Shown here: one piece after another, positions 9,561 to 17,078 of the stretch | Numbering within the stretch: the first letter of the stretch is position 1 | How the letters are laid out: each line of letters opens with the position of its first letter | Origin: Bacteroidota bacterium | Lineage (GTDB): Bacteria; Bacteroidota; Bacteroidia; AKYH767-A; OLB10 | Assembly: GCA_016714535.1 (NCBI GenBank) | Contig: JADKDR010000006.1 | Span: forward strand, 372,001-436,000 | Reading direction: 5' to 3' | Length of the DNA: 64,000 nt | The notes under the pieces: generated by a model | What the model saw: only the letters and a program-made list of their open reading frames with translations | Told to the model about the DNA's origin: nothing | Database searches by the model: none | Made by a program: the position numbers and the translations under genes

Positions 9561-11729
9561 ATGTCAGAAATTTCAGAAGAAATTAAAAAAGATCACAGCT
9601 TTGATCCGGATGTAATTATTGCAGAAGAAAAAAAGTACCTAAACCTGAATGAAACAAAACCTGTTTCAGGTTTTGCCATTTCAGGCGGTGGTATCCGCTC
9701 AGCATCCTTTGGCTTGGGTGTAATGCAGGCTCTTGTAGCTAACAAGCAAATGAGTAAGATGGACTATATGTCCACGGTTTCAGGTGGTGGTTTTTTGGGA
9801 TCGGCTTTAACATGGGCTTTGCACTGTGGGGGCAAAGCCGTAGGAACTGACCCAGAAAATTTTCCCTTAGGAAAGCGTAGAGCACGTGGAGGTAAAAATG
9901 AATCAGCAAAAATTACTTCCGTTTTTGAAGACGAAAATAAACTGCTCGACTTCATTCGTCAGCATGGTTCTTATTTAACTCCTACCAAGAACCTTGATAT
10001 TCTTTCTTTTGCAGGTGTGATTGTAAGAAGTATGATTATGTCACTGTTTGTGTATATCAGCTTTTTAACCGTGTTAATGACTTCCTGCATTTGGCTTATT
10101 TATTTTTTAACTAATAGTGCCTTAAACTCAGATGCTGACCAAGGAATAAAAGATGGTGTATTGCTTATGGCAGGCATTGGCTTGCTATTATTGATGGTGC
10201 TACTGGGGTTCTTTTATTCGCTCACTACCTATTTCAAATATGAAAATATCAGTACAAACAGATACAAGAATTTTATCAACGGTCAAATAATGCTGGGATG
10301 GATAATTAAAATAAGTGGAACCTTGATTTTATTTGGAACGCTTCCCTATGTTACAAATTTTCTTAAAGATTTTTTTGAAAATGGTGTTGCCTATGCTGCC
10401 GGTGGGTCCACTTTATTTGGCACTGCAACCGGAATTTGGCAATACCTTAAGGCAAGTAAGAATGAGGAAAATAAGGGAGGACTTTCTGACATTATTATCT
10501 ACCTAGGTGTATTTGCATTGATCTATGGCGTTTTACTTTTTGCTTACTATTTCAGTACCGAATTCTTTTTAAATGAACATGGGTATACGAGACTTGAAAA
10601 CCCGATTGTTTTTTTGGTGTTCATTGCATTGACCATCATGTTTGGCTTTTTTGTTAATCTGAATTTAATAGGTCCACACTATATGTGGCGCAACAGGCTT
10701 ATGGAAGCCTTTATGCCAGGCAGCAAAGCAATTTATACGAATTCATGGAAAGTCGCAGAAGAAGCTGATAAGGCTATGATGGAAAATATGTGTAATGAAA
10801 ATAATCCGAGGCCATATCATATTATTAATACTAATGCAATATTAGCTAACTCGCCTAAGGTTGATTATAGTGGGCGTGGTGGCGACAACTTTATAATCTC
10901 GCGTCTGTATTGCGGTAGTGATGCTACCGGATGGAGGGAAACAAAAAGTTTTCAGAAAGATAAAACCAGAGGGATGACGTTGGCATCGGCAATGGCAACC
11001 TCTGCGGCTGCATTGAATCCAAATGCAGGTGTATCAGGAGAAGGAGTTACTAGGAATGTAATGGTATCAATATTATTATCGATGCTCAATTTGAGATTGG
11101 GCTACTGGACTAGCAACCCTGCAAAAGAAACTATTCTTGGATCGCCCAATTTTTTTAATCCCGGCTTGACTTCCGAAATCTTCAGATTTGGCTTGACTGA
11201 AAACAGTACACACTTATTACTTTCAGATGGTGGACACTACGAAAACCTAGCACTTTATGAATTAATACGAAGGAAGTTAGATTTAATAGTGGTATCGGAT
11301 GGAGGCGCTGATGCAATGTTTAATTTCGATGACCTTGCCAATGCAATTGAAAAAGTAAGGGTTGATTTTGGAGCACGAATTTATTTCAGACAAGGTTATG
11401 GTACCGATCAAATATTACCTCGAACAAGTGGTGACAGTTTATTCCAACAGAAATATGAAATTTCAAAACATGGATATGCGATTGCTGATATTAAATATAG
11501 TGATGGTAAAAAAGGAGTGTTGGTTTATATGAAATTAGCCGTGATAGAAGGCTTATCGGTTGATGTGTACAGTTACAAAGGAGTTAACCCAACATTTCCG
11601 CATGAGTCCACTTCAGATCAGTTTTTTAATGAAAAACAATTTGAAGCTTATCGCGAACTTGGCTACTATGTAGGCTGGCAAATGATGGAGTCTGAAGATG
11701 GAATGAAAATTTTCCCACAAACGACTTAA
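9561..11729 (+). CDS. patatin-like phospholipase with a multi-pass membrane domain
   Basis: The 722-residue protein has the patatin oxyanion motif GGGIRSA at residues 42-48 and a nucleophile elbow STVSGGG, with the likely catalytic Ser74. Near the C-terminus it has SDGGHYENLALYEL with the likely catalytic Asp556. Between the two halves, at about residues 155-370, lie five or six hydrophobic segments, so the catalytic domain is split by a membrane domain. Known members hydrolyse acyl esters of lipids; this one probably acts at the inner membrane. It stands alone between divergent and decayed neighbours, and no immunity or secretion partner is adjacent. An identity as a cyclic-nucleotide-activated antiphage patatin is not supported, because no cyclase is nearby. 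Confidence 0.85.
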   Translation: MSEISEEIKKDHSFDPDVIIAEEKKYLNLNETKPVSGFAISGGGIRSASFGLGVMQALVANKQMSKMDYMSTVSGGGFLGSALTWALHCGGKAVGTDPENFPLGKRRARGGKNESAKITSVFEDENKLLDFIRQHGSYLTPTKNLDILSFAGVIVRSMIMSLFVYISFLTVLMTSCIWLIYFLTNSALNSDADQGIKDGVLLMAGIGLLLLMVLLGFFYSLTTYFKYENISTNRYKNFINGQIMLGWIIKISGTLILFGTLPYVTNFLKDFFENGVAYAAGGSTLFGTATGIWQYLKASKNEENKGGLSDIIIYLGVFALIYGVLLFAYYFSTEFFLNEHGYTRLENPIVFLVFIALTIMFGFFVNLNLIGPHYMWRNRLMEAFMPGSKAIYTNSWKVAEEADKAMMENMCNENNPRPYHIINTNAILANSPKVDYSGRGGDNFIISRLYCGSDATGWRETKSFQKDKTRGMTLASAMATSAAALNPNAGVSGEGVTRNVMVSILLSMLNLRLGYWTSNPAKETILGSPNFFNPGLTSEIFRFGLTENSTHLLLSDGGHYENLALYELIRRKLDLIVVSDGGADAMFNFDDLANAIEKVRVDFGARIYFRQGYGTDQILPRTSGDSLFQQKYEISKHGYAIADIKYSDGKKGVLVYMKLAVIEGLSVDVYSYKGVNPTFPHESTSDQFFNEKQFEAYRELGYYVGWQMMESEDGMKIFPQTT

Positions 11730-11840
11730 GTAGAATTGTAAAAAAGGCAAAGGGTGGAGGTTGGTAAAGCTTGTGGTTGTTTTTTACCAAGCAAAGACAA
11801 ATACAAGATAATTTTTTTAAAATTTTATAGCTGTATTCAA

Positions 11841-12033
11841 CTAATTAATCAACTTTGATGGGATAAATTCAACTATTATAATTTCGTTTTCATAATCGAA
11901 AAATGCGATTGTATATTTCTTATGCTGAACACACTTTAAACCTGCTAGTTTTCTCTTAACACCACGGCAAGGCGGGTAAGCTCGTTTGTCATTTGTTATG
12001 TGTTCAATAAAATCATAAGCTTTTTCAGAAAAT
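11841..12033 (-). pseudogene. C-terminal fragment of a RelE/ParE-type toxin
   Basis: The last ~63 residues of this frame read FSEKAYDFIEHITND, then CRGVKRKLAGLKC, HKKYTIAFFDYENEIIIVEF and IPSKLIN. This pattern is typical of the C-terminal half of RelE/ParE family toxins. The N-terminal half is missing. At 12034 the sequence switches abruptly to DNA matching the SusC regulatory-like domain, in a different frame. No antitoxin gene is next to it. I infer a dead toxin left by a recombination. Confidence 0.55.
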
Positions 12034-12330
12034 CTTGCGATTGGTTGTAAGATACACTTGCATGTTGCCACCCAGCTGAGCCGGTAAACGAAGTGTTTCG
12101 TAGCCCACAAAACTAAAAATAATGGTGTCTGTTGTTTTTACACTCTGCAATGAAAATTTACCGGCAACATCGGTGATGGTGCCATTGGTTGTAGCATATA
12201 CTGCCACCGTTACAAAGGGGAGTGGTGGCTTATCATCGGCACCATAAACAATACCTTGCACAGAGCTTTGAGTAAAATCCAACTGAGTGCAGCATAACAA
12301 TAAAATAAAAATTCGAAGTATTAATTTCAT
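12025..12330 (-). pseudogene. SusC N-terminal fragment (signal peptide and regulatory-like domain only)
   Basis: The 101-residue frame has its own signal peptide (MKLILRIFILLLCCTQLDFT) and then the same beta-sandwich as the SusC at 5993-9259 (GIVYGADDKPPLPFVTVAVY to MQVYLTTNR). It stops three codons later (KIF). No plug or barrel follows, so it cannot form a transporter. The signal peptide differs clearly from that of the intact SusC, yet the following 237 bp are nearly identical. This suggests either gene conversion or a chimeric paralogue cut off by the join to the toxin fragment. Confidence 0.85.
12034..12270 (-). repeat. copy of 8963-9199 (SusC regulatory-like domain)
   Basis: About 234 of 237 positions match 8963-9199. 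The three differences seen all lie in the last ~60 bp, nearest the start codon. Both borders are sharp: a toxin fragment on one side and a divergent signal peptide on the other. Confidence 0.9.
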
Positions 12331-12512
12331 AACATCAGCAGGAATTAGGACGGTGCTAAATTAATGAATAATTAGTTTAGAGTTGTGGATGAAATTTGAT
12401 TAGAATAATCAAACATTCCTGACCTAAGGCCATAGTGAATATAGGTTGGTAGAGGGGGTGATACTTATTTAGGAGTCTAAAAATAGTTGAATTCATTTCA
12501 AAGAAGAATCCT

Positions 12513-12520
12513 TATATTTG
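12513..12520 (+). promoter_or_regulatory. possible -7 element TATATTTG
   Basis: The octamer fits the Bacteroidota TAnnTTTG -7 consensus and lies 23 bp before the ATG of the fibronectin-III protein. A clear TTTG at the -33 position was not found. Confidence 0.4.
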
Positions 12521-12543
12521 AGTAACTCTAAAATGTCAAAAAA

Positions 12544-13662
12544 ATGAAAAACACACTTAACATTGCGATACTACTTTGCATTTCATTAGTTGCAAAAGCA
12601 CAAAGCTGGAATCTTTCTACAGTACAACCATTTGCTTATGGCTGCCCCGGCACTATTTGCATTGGCGGACCAACCACAGGTTATACTTTTGAATCAGTGC
12701 CTCCTGCTCAAGTTACCAATATACCTGGCTGGTGTGGCGATGTTGAATTATTGGGATGGGCCGGCACTTATACAGTTATCATCAGAAATGCGAGTAATGG
12801 AAATATTGTTCAAACTTTTCCCAATATAGTTTTAGCTCAGCCTCCATGTATGCTTGAGTTAATTAATCTATCGGTAGTATCAGGGTGCTATAATGATAAC
12901 GAAATTTGGTTTTACAACAATGGTTTATTTTGCGGAGGTGGAAATGTAGATTTATATAAAGATGGCTTCTATCAAACAACTATGCCATTTAATGCACCGG
13001 GTGGTCCATTTTATTTTAGCAACCTTACACCTGGCAATTATCAATTAACTATTAGTTCGTTTACATGTACAGATACAAAAAGTATAACCATACCCGCCAA
13101 CTGCAATGCTCCAAGCAGTGGATTTGTGGCGACAAATATCACTAGCAGTAGTGCCAAGCTTAACTGGACTACGATACCTTGTGCTTTAAAATATACCATC
13201 AGCTACAGAAAAAAAAATACAAGCAGTTGGACAACCGTGTACGTTAATTCAAATAGTTCGTTTAAGAGTATCACAGGACTTTTGCCTTCTACTATTTATC
13301 AATGGAGAATTAAATCGCGCTGCAATCTGAATCCAATAAGTGCATCTACATGGTCGCCCATACAATCATTTACTACAGCACCTTTGCGCATTGGGCAGGA
13401 TGTAACAGAAACAGAACCGACTCTAGTGTTGAGTGTTTATCCCAACCCTGCAAGTGAAACATTTAAAATTGAAAGCCCTTTTGATTTGACCAACACCAAT
13501 ATTTCTATTTCAGATGTGAATGGTCGCGTTCTCAATTCATCCGTACAAATAGATGAAAACATGGCCGAGATTAACCTTCAGAATTTTGACAATGGAATAT
13601 ATACAGTCATTGTTAAAACTGAAAATAATATTTATAAAAATAAAGTTGTTGTTTTAAAATAG
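12544..13662 (+). CDS. secreted fibronectin type III protein with T9SS sorting domain
   Basis: The 372-residue protein has a signal peptide (MKNTLNIAILLCISLVAKAQ), then a Cys-containing beta-rich region to about residue 190. A fibronectin type III domain follows ('SSSAKLNWTTIPCALKYTIS' through 'STIYQWRIKSRC'). The C-terminus is a type A T9SS domain ('SVYPNPASETF', 'NGIYTVIVKTENN', ending KVVVLK). It should therefore reach the cell surface or the medium through the type IX machinery. No catalytic domain is seen, so adhesion or binding is the likeliest role. Its gene stands alone and converges on paaZ. Confidence 0.88.
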   Translation: MKNTLNIAILLCISLVAKAQSWNLSTVQPFAYGCPGTICIGGPTTGYTFESVPPAQVTNIPGWCGDVELLGWAGTYTVIIRNASNGNIVQTFPNIVLAQPPCMLELINLSVVSGCYNDNEIWFYNNGLFCGGGNVDLYKDGFYQTTMPFNAPGGPFYFSNLTPGNYQLTISSFTCTDTKSITIPANCNAPSSGFVATNITSSSAKLNWTTIPCALKYTISYRKKNTSSWTTVYVNSNSSFKSITGLLPSTIYQWRIKSRCNLNPISASTWSPIQSFTTAPLRIGQDVTETEPTLVLSVYPNPASETFKIESPFDLTNTNISISDVNGRVLNSSVQIDENMAEINLQNFDNGIYTVIVKTENNIYKNKVVVLK

Positions 13663-13723
13663 GAATTGTTGCTCTAGTGAATAAATTTTTTGCATTTCGC
13701 TTGAGTTTAAAGATTAATCCTGA

Positions 13724-15769
13724 CTAACTTTCTATCTTCTTCACCATGGTTAATATAGTTGCAAGTGCAACTGTCTCATTCGTATCATCATAAATATCAA
13801 CCAGCCATTTCACTATACCTTTTGGTATATCATCGTCTGATTTTTTTTCCTGATCAATTTTTTCTTTACAGGTAAATCGCACACCAATGGTAGTTCCGGG
13901 ATAAACAGGCTTTACGAAGCGACATTCATCTAACCCATAGTTTAATAATACCGGGCCTTTGCGTGGTTCAACAAATAGGCCTGCTGCTTTGCTCAAAATA
14001 AAATATCCATGTGCTACCCGTTGGGTAAATATGGTTCCATCAAGTGATGTTGCATCCATATGCGCATAAAAATTATCGCCACTCACATTGGCAAAGTTGG
14101 TTATGTCTGTTTCGGTTACTGTATGCTTTGCAGTAATCCATGTTTCGCCAATTTCCAATTCTTCAAAATTTTTTCGGAAAGGATGTACATCCTTCAAAAT
14201 ATAATTAGCTCCATGCATGAACGTATTAGTTACGTTAGTAAGCATAGATGGTGAGCCTTGTATGGCAGTGCGTTGCAGATAATGAAACACGCCACGCTTA
14301 CCACCCATCTCTTCGCCACCACCTGCGCGGCCGGGGCCACCATGCACCAGGTGCGGCATGGGCGAGCCATGGCCGGTGCTTTCTTTTGCGCAATCATTGT
14401 TAAGTATCAAAATGCGGCCATGCATACACGCTGCACCAATGGTGTACTCGCGCGCAATTTTTGCATCACTTGTAATTATGCTACTCACCAGCGAGCCTTT
14501 TCCCATTCGGGCCAACTCTACCGCTTCGCTAATATGTGTGTATGGCATGATGGTGCTTATGGGACCAAACGCCTCAACGTTATGACAATCGGTTTTTGTA
14601 AATGGATTTGCATTCAAAAAAATAATGGGAGCTATAAACGATCCCTTATCCTTATCGCCACCCTTAAGTTGAAATGCTTCGCGACCATCATAGATTATTT
14701 GTTGCGATTGTGCAAGTTGCGCCACCTTCTCGGTCACTTCTTTAAGTTGTTGCTTGCCGGCAAGTGCGCCCATTCGCACACCTTCCAACTGAGGGTCTCC
14801 AATTACAGTGCTTTGCAATCGCTTGCTAAGGGCAAGTTGAACATCCTCCACATACTTTTCAGGCACCATAATTCTGCGCACTGCTGTACATTTTTGACCT
14901 GCCTTGGTAACTATTTCGCGATGGATTTCTTTTATAAAAATATCAAAGTCGGCACTACCCGGAGCAGCATCGGTACCAAGCACACAACAATTAAGACTAT
15001 CGGCTTCCATATTAAACGGTACACTTTCTTCAATAAGTCGTGGTTGTTTCTTTAGCATCATGCCGGTGTGGGCACTACCGGTAAAGGTAACGATGTCTTG
15101 ATTGATAACATGATCGAGAATACCATTGGCGCTGCCACAAATCAACTGCAAAGCACCTTCGGGAACAATCCCTGATTTTACTATTTCTTTAAATACGGCT
15201 TCGGTAAGAAAGCTGGTAATGGTAGCAGGCTTTACAATTGCAGGTACACCGGCAAAAAGGTTTACAGCAATTTTCTCGAGCATACCCCACACCGGAAAGT
15301 TAAATGCATTGATGTGTATGGCCACTCCTTCTTTGGGCACGCAAATATGATGACCGATAAATGTATTGCCTTTACTTAGTTTAGCTATATCGCCTTCAAG
15401 ACAAAATGTTTCGTTGCCAAATTGCCTGCGCAAACTTGCGTAAGTAAACAGGTTGCCAAATCCACCTTCGATATCTACCCAGCTATCGGCACGAGTTGCG
15501 CCTGTGGCCCAACTAACTTTGTAGAAATCTTCTTTACGATCGGTAAGGTACATTGCAAGTTTCTTGAGCATCAGTCCACGCTCAAAGAAAGTCATTTTAC
15601 GCAATGCAGGTCCACCAACGGTTCGGGCATAATTGCACATCATTCCAAAATCAAGACCAGCGCTGCTTGCCACTGCTACTTCATCGCCATTAATGGCATT
15701 ATATAATGTTTGCGTTTTTTCAGCGGATGTTACCCACTCACCGCATGCGTAGTTACTTAGTATTTGCAT
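13724..15769 (-). CDS. paaZ: PaaZ: oxepin-CoA hydrolase / semialdehyde dehydrogenase
   Basis: The 681-residue length equals that of E. coli PaaZ. Residues 1-~520 are an aldehyde dehydrogenase with catalytic Glu255 (NMEADSLN) and Cys294 (GQKCTAVRR). The C-terminal ~150 residues are a MaoC-like hydratase domain with 'NVSGDNFYAHMD', the Asp/His hot-dog active site. In phenylacetate degradation PaaZ opens the oxepin-CoA ring and oxidises the resulting aldehyde. No other paa genes are in the window, so the pathway is either scattered or incomplete here. Both active sites look intact. The gene is monocistronic as far as can be seen. Confidence 0.93.
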   Translation of the reverse strand: MQILSNYACGEWVTSAEKTQTLYNAINGDEVAVASSAGLDFGMMCNYARTVGGPALRKMTFFERGLMLKKLAMYLTDRKEDFYKVSWATGATRADSWVDIEGGFGNLFTYASLRRQFGNETFCLEGDIAKLSKGNTFIGHHICVPKEGVAIHINAFNFPVWGMLEKIAVNLFAGVPAIVKPATITSFLTEAVFKEIVKSGIVPEGALQLICGSANGILDHVINQDIVTFTGSAHTGMMLKKQPRLIEESVPFNMEADSLNCCVLGTDAAPGSADFDIFIKEIHREIVTKAGQKCTAVRRIMVPEKYVEDVQLALSKRLQSTVIGDPQLEGVRMGALAGKQQLKEVTEKVAQLAQSQQIIYDGREAFQLKGGDKDKGSFIAPIIFLNANPFTKTDCHNVEAFGPISTIMPYTHISEAVELARMGKGSLVSSIITSDAKIAREYTIGAACMHGRILILNNDCAKESTGHGSPMPHLVHGGPGRAGGGEEMGGKRGVFHYLQRTAIQGSPSMLTNVTNTFMHGANYILKDVHPFRKNFEELEIGETWITAKHTVTETDITNFANVSGDNFYAHMDATSLDGTIFTQRVAHGYFILSKAAGLFVEPRKGPVLLNYGLDECRFVKPVYPGTTIGVRFTCKEKIDQEKKSDDDIPKGIVKWLVDIYDDTNETVALATILTMVKKIES

Positions 15770-15881
15770 TTATAAATATGTTTTAAATTAAATTAGATTA
15801 GCATCAACTAATCAATTGGCAGGAAAAAATTACCGAAGGCGAAATTAAAAAATGGAATGAAACAATTAAGCAGCAATTAAA

Positions 15882-16448
15882 TTAATCCTTCCCCCATTGA
15901 AAACTATTGTTTTCAATTCCTGCCAAAGAAAGTACCCTATCGATAACAGTTGCGGCAATGGCTTCAGGAGATTCGGGTTTACTGTAAAACGAAGGTGTTG
16001 CCGGGCAAATAATTCCTCCTGCCTCTGTTACCAATCTCATATTGTTGATGTGAATTAAGCTCAGGGGTGTTTCTCTTGTTACTAAAATTAATCTTCTACG
16101 TTCTTTTAATATCACATCTGCAGCTCGGGTTATTAAATCATTGGATATGCCACTGGCAATTCGTGCAAGTGTACCCATGCTGCATGGGCAAATTATCATG
16201 GTATTAAATCGGGCACTGCCCGATGCAAATGGCGCCATGAAATCATCTTTTTCGTAAGTGGTATATGGAAGCAAGTTGAAATTCCTGTTACCAAGTTCAT
16301 ACTCCCATACTTGCCTGGCGTTACTAGAAAACACTATTCCCACTGCATCAGGCTGGGGTTGCAGCGTTTGCAGTTTATCCAGCAGTACTTTAGCATATAT
16401 GCTACCACTTGCCCCTGTTATCGCTATTACTATTTTATTTACACTCAT
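15882..16448 (-). CDS. ubiX: UbiX-family flavin prenyltransferase
   Basis: The 188-residue protein shows the family start 'IVIAITGASGSIYAKVLLD' (FMN-binding loop), then 'IICPCSMGTLARIASGISND' and 'RRLILVTRETPLSLIHINNM', which are diagnostic of UbiX/Pad1. The enzyme joins dimethylallyl phosphate to FMN to make the prenylated flavin cofactor of UbiD decarboxylases. No ubiD is nearby. The gene starts 24 bp after ybeY on the same strand, so the two are probably co-transcribed. Confidence 0.93.
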   Translation of the reverse strand: MSVNKIVIAITGASGSIYAKVLLDKLQTLQPQPDAVGIVFSSNARQVWEYELGNRNFNLLPYTTYEKDDFMAPFASGSARFNTMIICPCSMGTLARIASGISNDLITRAADVILKERRRLILVTRETPLSLIHINNMRLVTEAGGIICPATPSFYSKPESPEAIAATVIDRVLSLAGIENNSFQWGKD

Positions 16449-16472
16449 ACTTATTTGTTTGAAAAAGGAAAA

Positions 16473-16916
16473 TTAAATCTTCATCCACGTCCTTTTGCTT
16501 AGCCATTCATCTTCAGCTTTGCGCATCATGGCAATTTCTTTTTCTGTTTTATCATCATATCCGATCAAATGCAGCAGACCATGTGCCAATACACGATGCA
16601 ATTCATCTTTAACGGTTACCTTATACTTTGTGGCATTTAATCTTATCGTTTCATATCCAATATATATTTCAGCTATTAAATTGGTTTTATCCGCAGATAA
16701 ATTAAAGGTGATAATATCAGTTGGGTAATCATGGTTAAGAAATTGTTGATTGATTCCTTTAATGTATTTATCGCTGCAGAGGATGTACGTTATCGAACTT
16801 ATATGCTTTTTATTTACTTGCGCCAATTGCGTAAGCCATCGGCAAATCAGTGTAGAATTTTGAACACGTACTCCTTTGAGCTGATATATGAATTGTATTG
16901 AGCGAGGCATTGTCAT
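16473..16916 (-). CDS. ybeY: endoribonuclease YbeY (rRNA maturation)
   Basis: The motif 'HRVLAHGLLHLIGYDDKT' is the UPF0054/YbeY metal site, and 'YPTDIITFNL' is the other conserved block. The usual HGxLHLxGYDH has Asp in place of the third His; Bacteroidota members often have Asp or Lys-Asp there. I take the Met at 16914-16916 as the start (147 residues) because upstream residues give an unlike hydrophobic extension. A further Met two codons on is equally possible. YbeY trims 16S rRNA ends and helps ribosome quality control. It is upstream of ubiX in a likely two-gene operon. Confidence 0.9.
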   Translation of the reverse strand: MTMPRSIQFIYQLKGVRVQNSTLICRWLTQLAQVNKKHISSITYILCSDKYIKGINQQFLNHDYPTDIITFNLSADKTNLIAEIYIGYETIRLNATKYKVTVKDELHRVLAHGLLHLIGYDDKTEKEIAMMRKAEDEWLSKRTWMKI

Positions 16917-17020
16917 TAGTATAAAAAACAAAAATAGGCTTTCTGGGCCATCTGCACATTTATTAAACAGATAATTGTGCAAGTTGTTACCTGCCTCACA
17001 ATATTTGTTTGATATAGTTC

Positions 17021-17057
17021 AAAAAAAAACGCAGCCAGATTACTGGCTGCGTTTTTT
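17021..17057 (-). terminator. strong hairpin terminator after the CotH-domain gene
   Basis: A 10-bp perfect stem (ACGCAGCCAG at 17029-17038, CTGGCTGCGT at 17043-17052) with a 4-nt loop is flanked by A and T runs on both sides. It can end the minus-strand transcript from 17079-19424 and could also work on the plus strand. Confidence 0.9.
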
Positions 17058-17078
17058 GCGAATTGTGCTTATTTAGTA

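Noticed and set aside
9561..11729. The patatin protein as a cyclic-nucleotide-activated antiphage effector.
   Set aside because: No cyclic-nucleotide synthase or other defence gene is adjacent, and the domain layout with a membrane insert differs from those effectors.
11761..11790. An inverted repeat TTGGTAAA / TTTACCAA after the patatin gene as a terminator.
   Set aside because: The loop is 14 nt, the stem is AT-rich and there is no T tract after it.
11841..12110. The whole 89-codon frame as one toxin protein.
   Set aside because: The first ~26 codons are the SusC duplicate read in the wrong frame. Only the C-terminal part is toxin-like.
14258..15055. A 265-codon plus-strand frame opposite paaZ.
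   Set aside because: It is a shadow of the conserved PaaZ coding sequence, rich in His and Cys with no family similarity.
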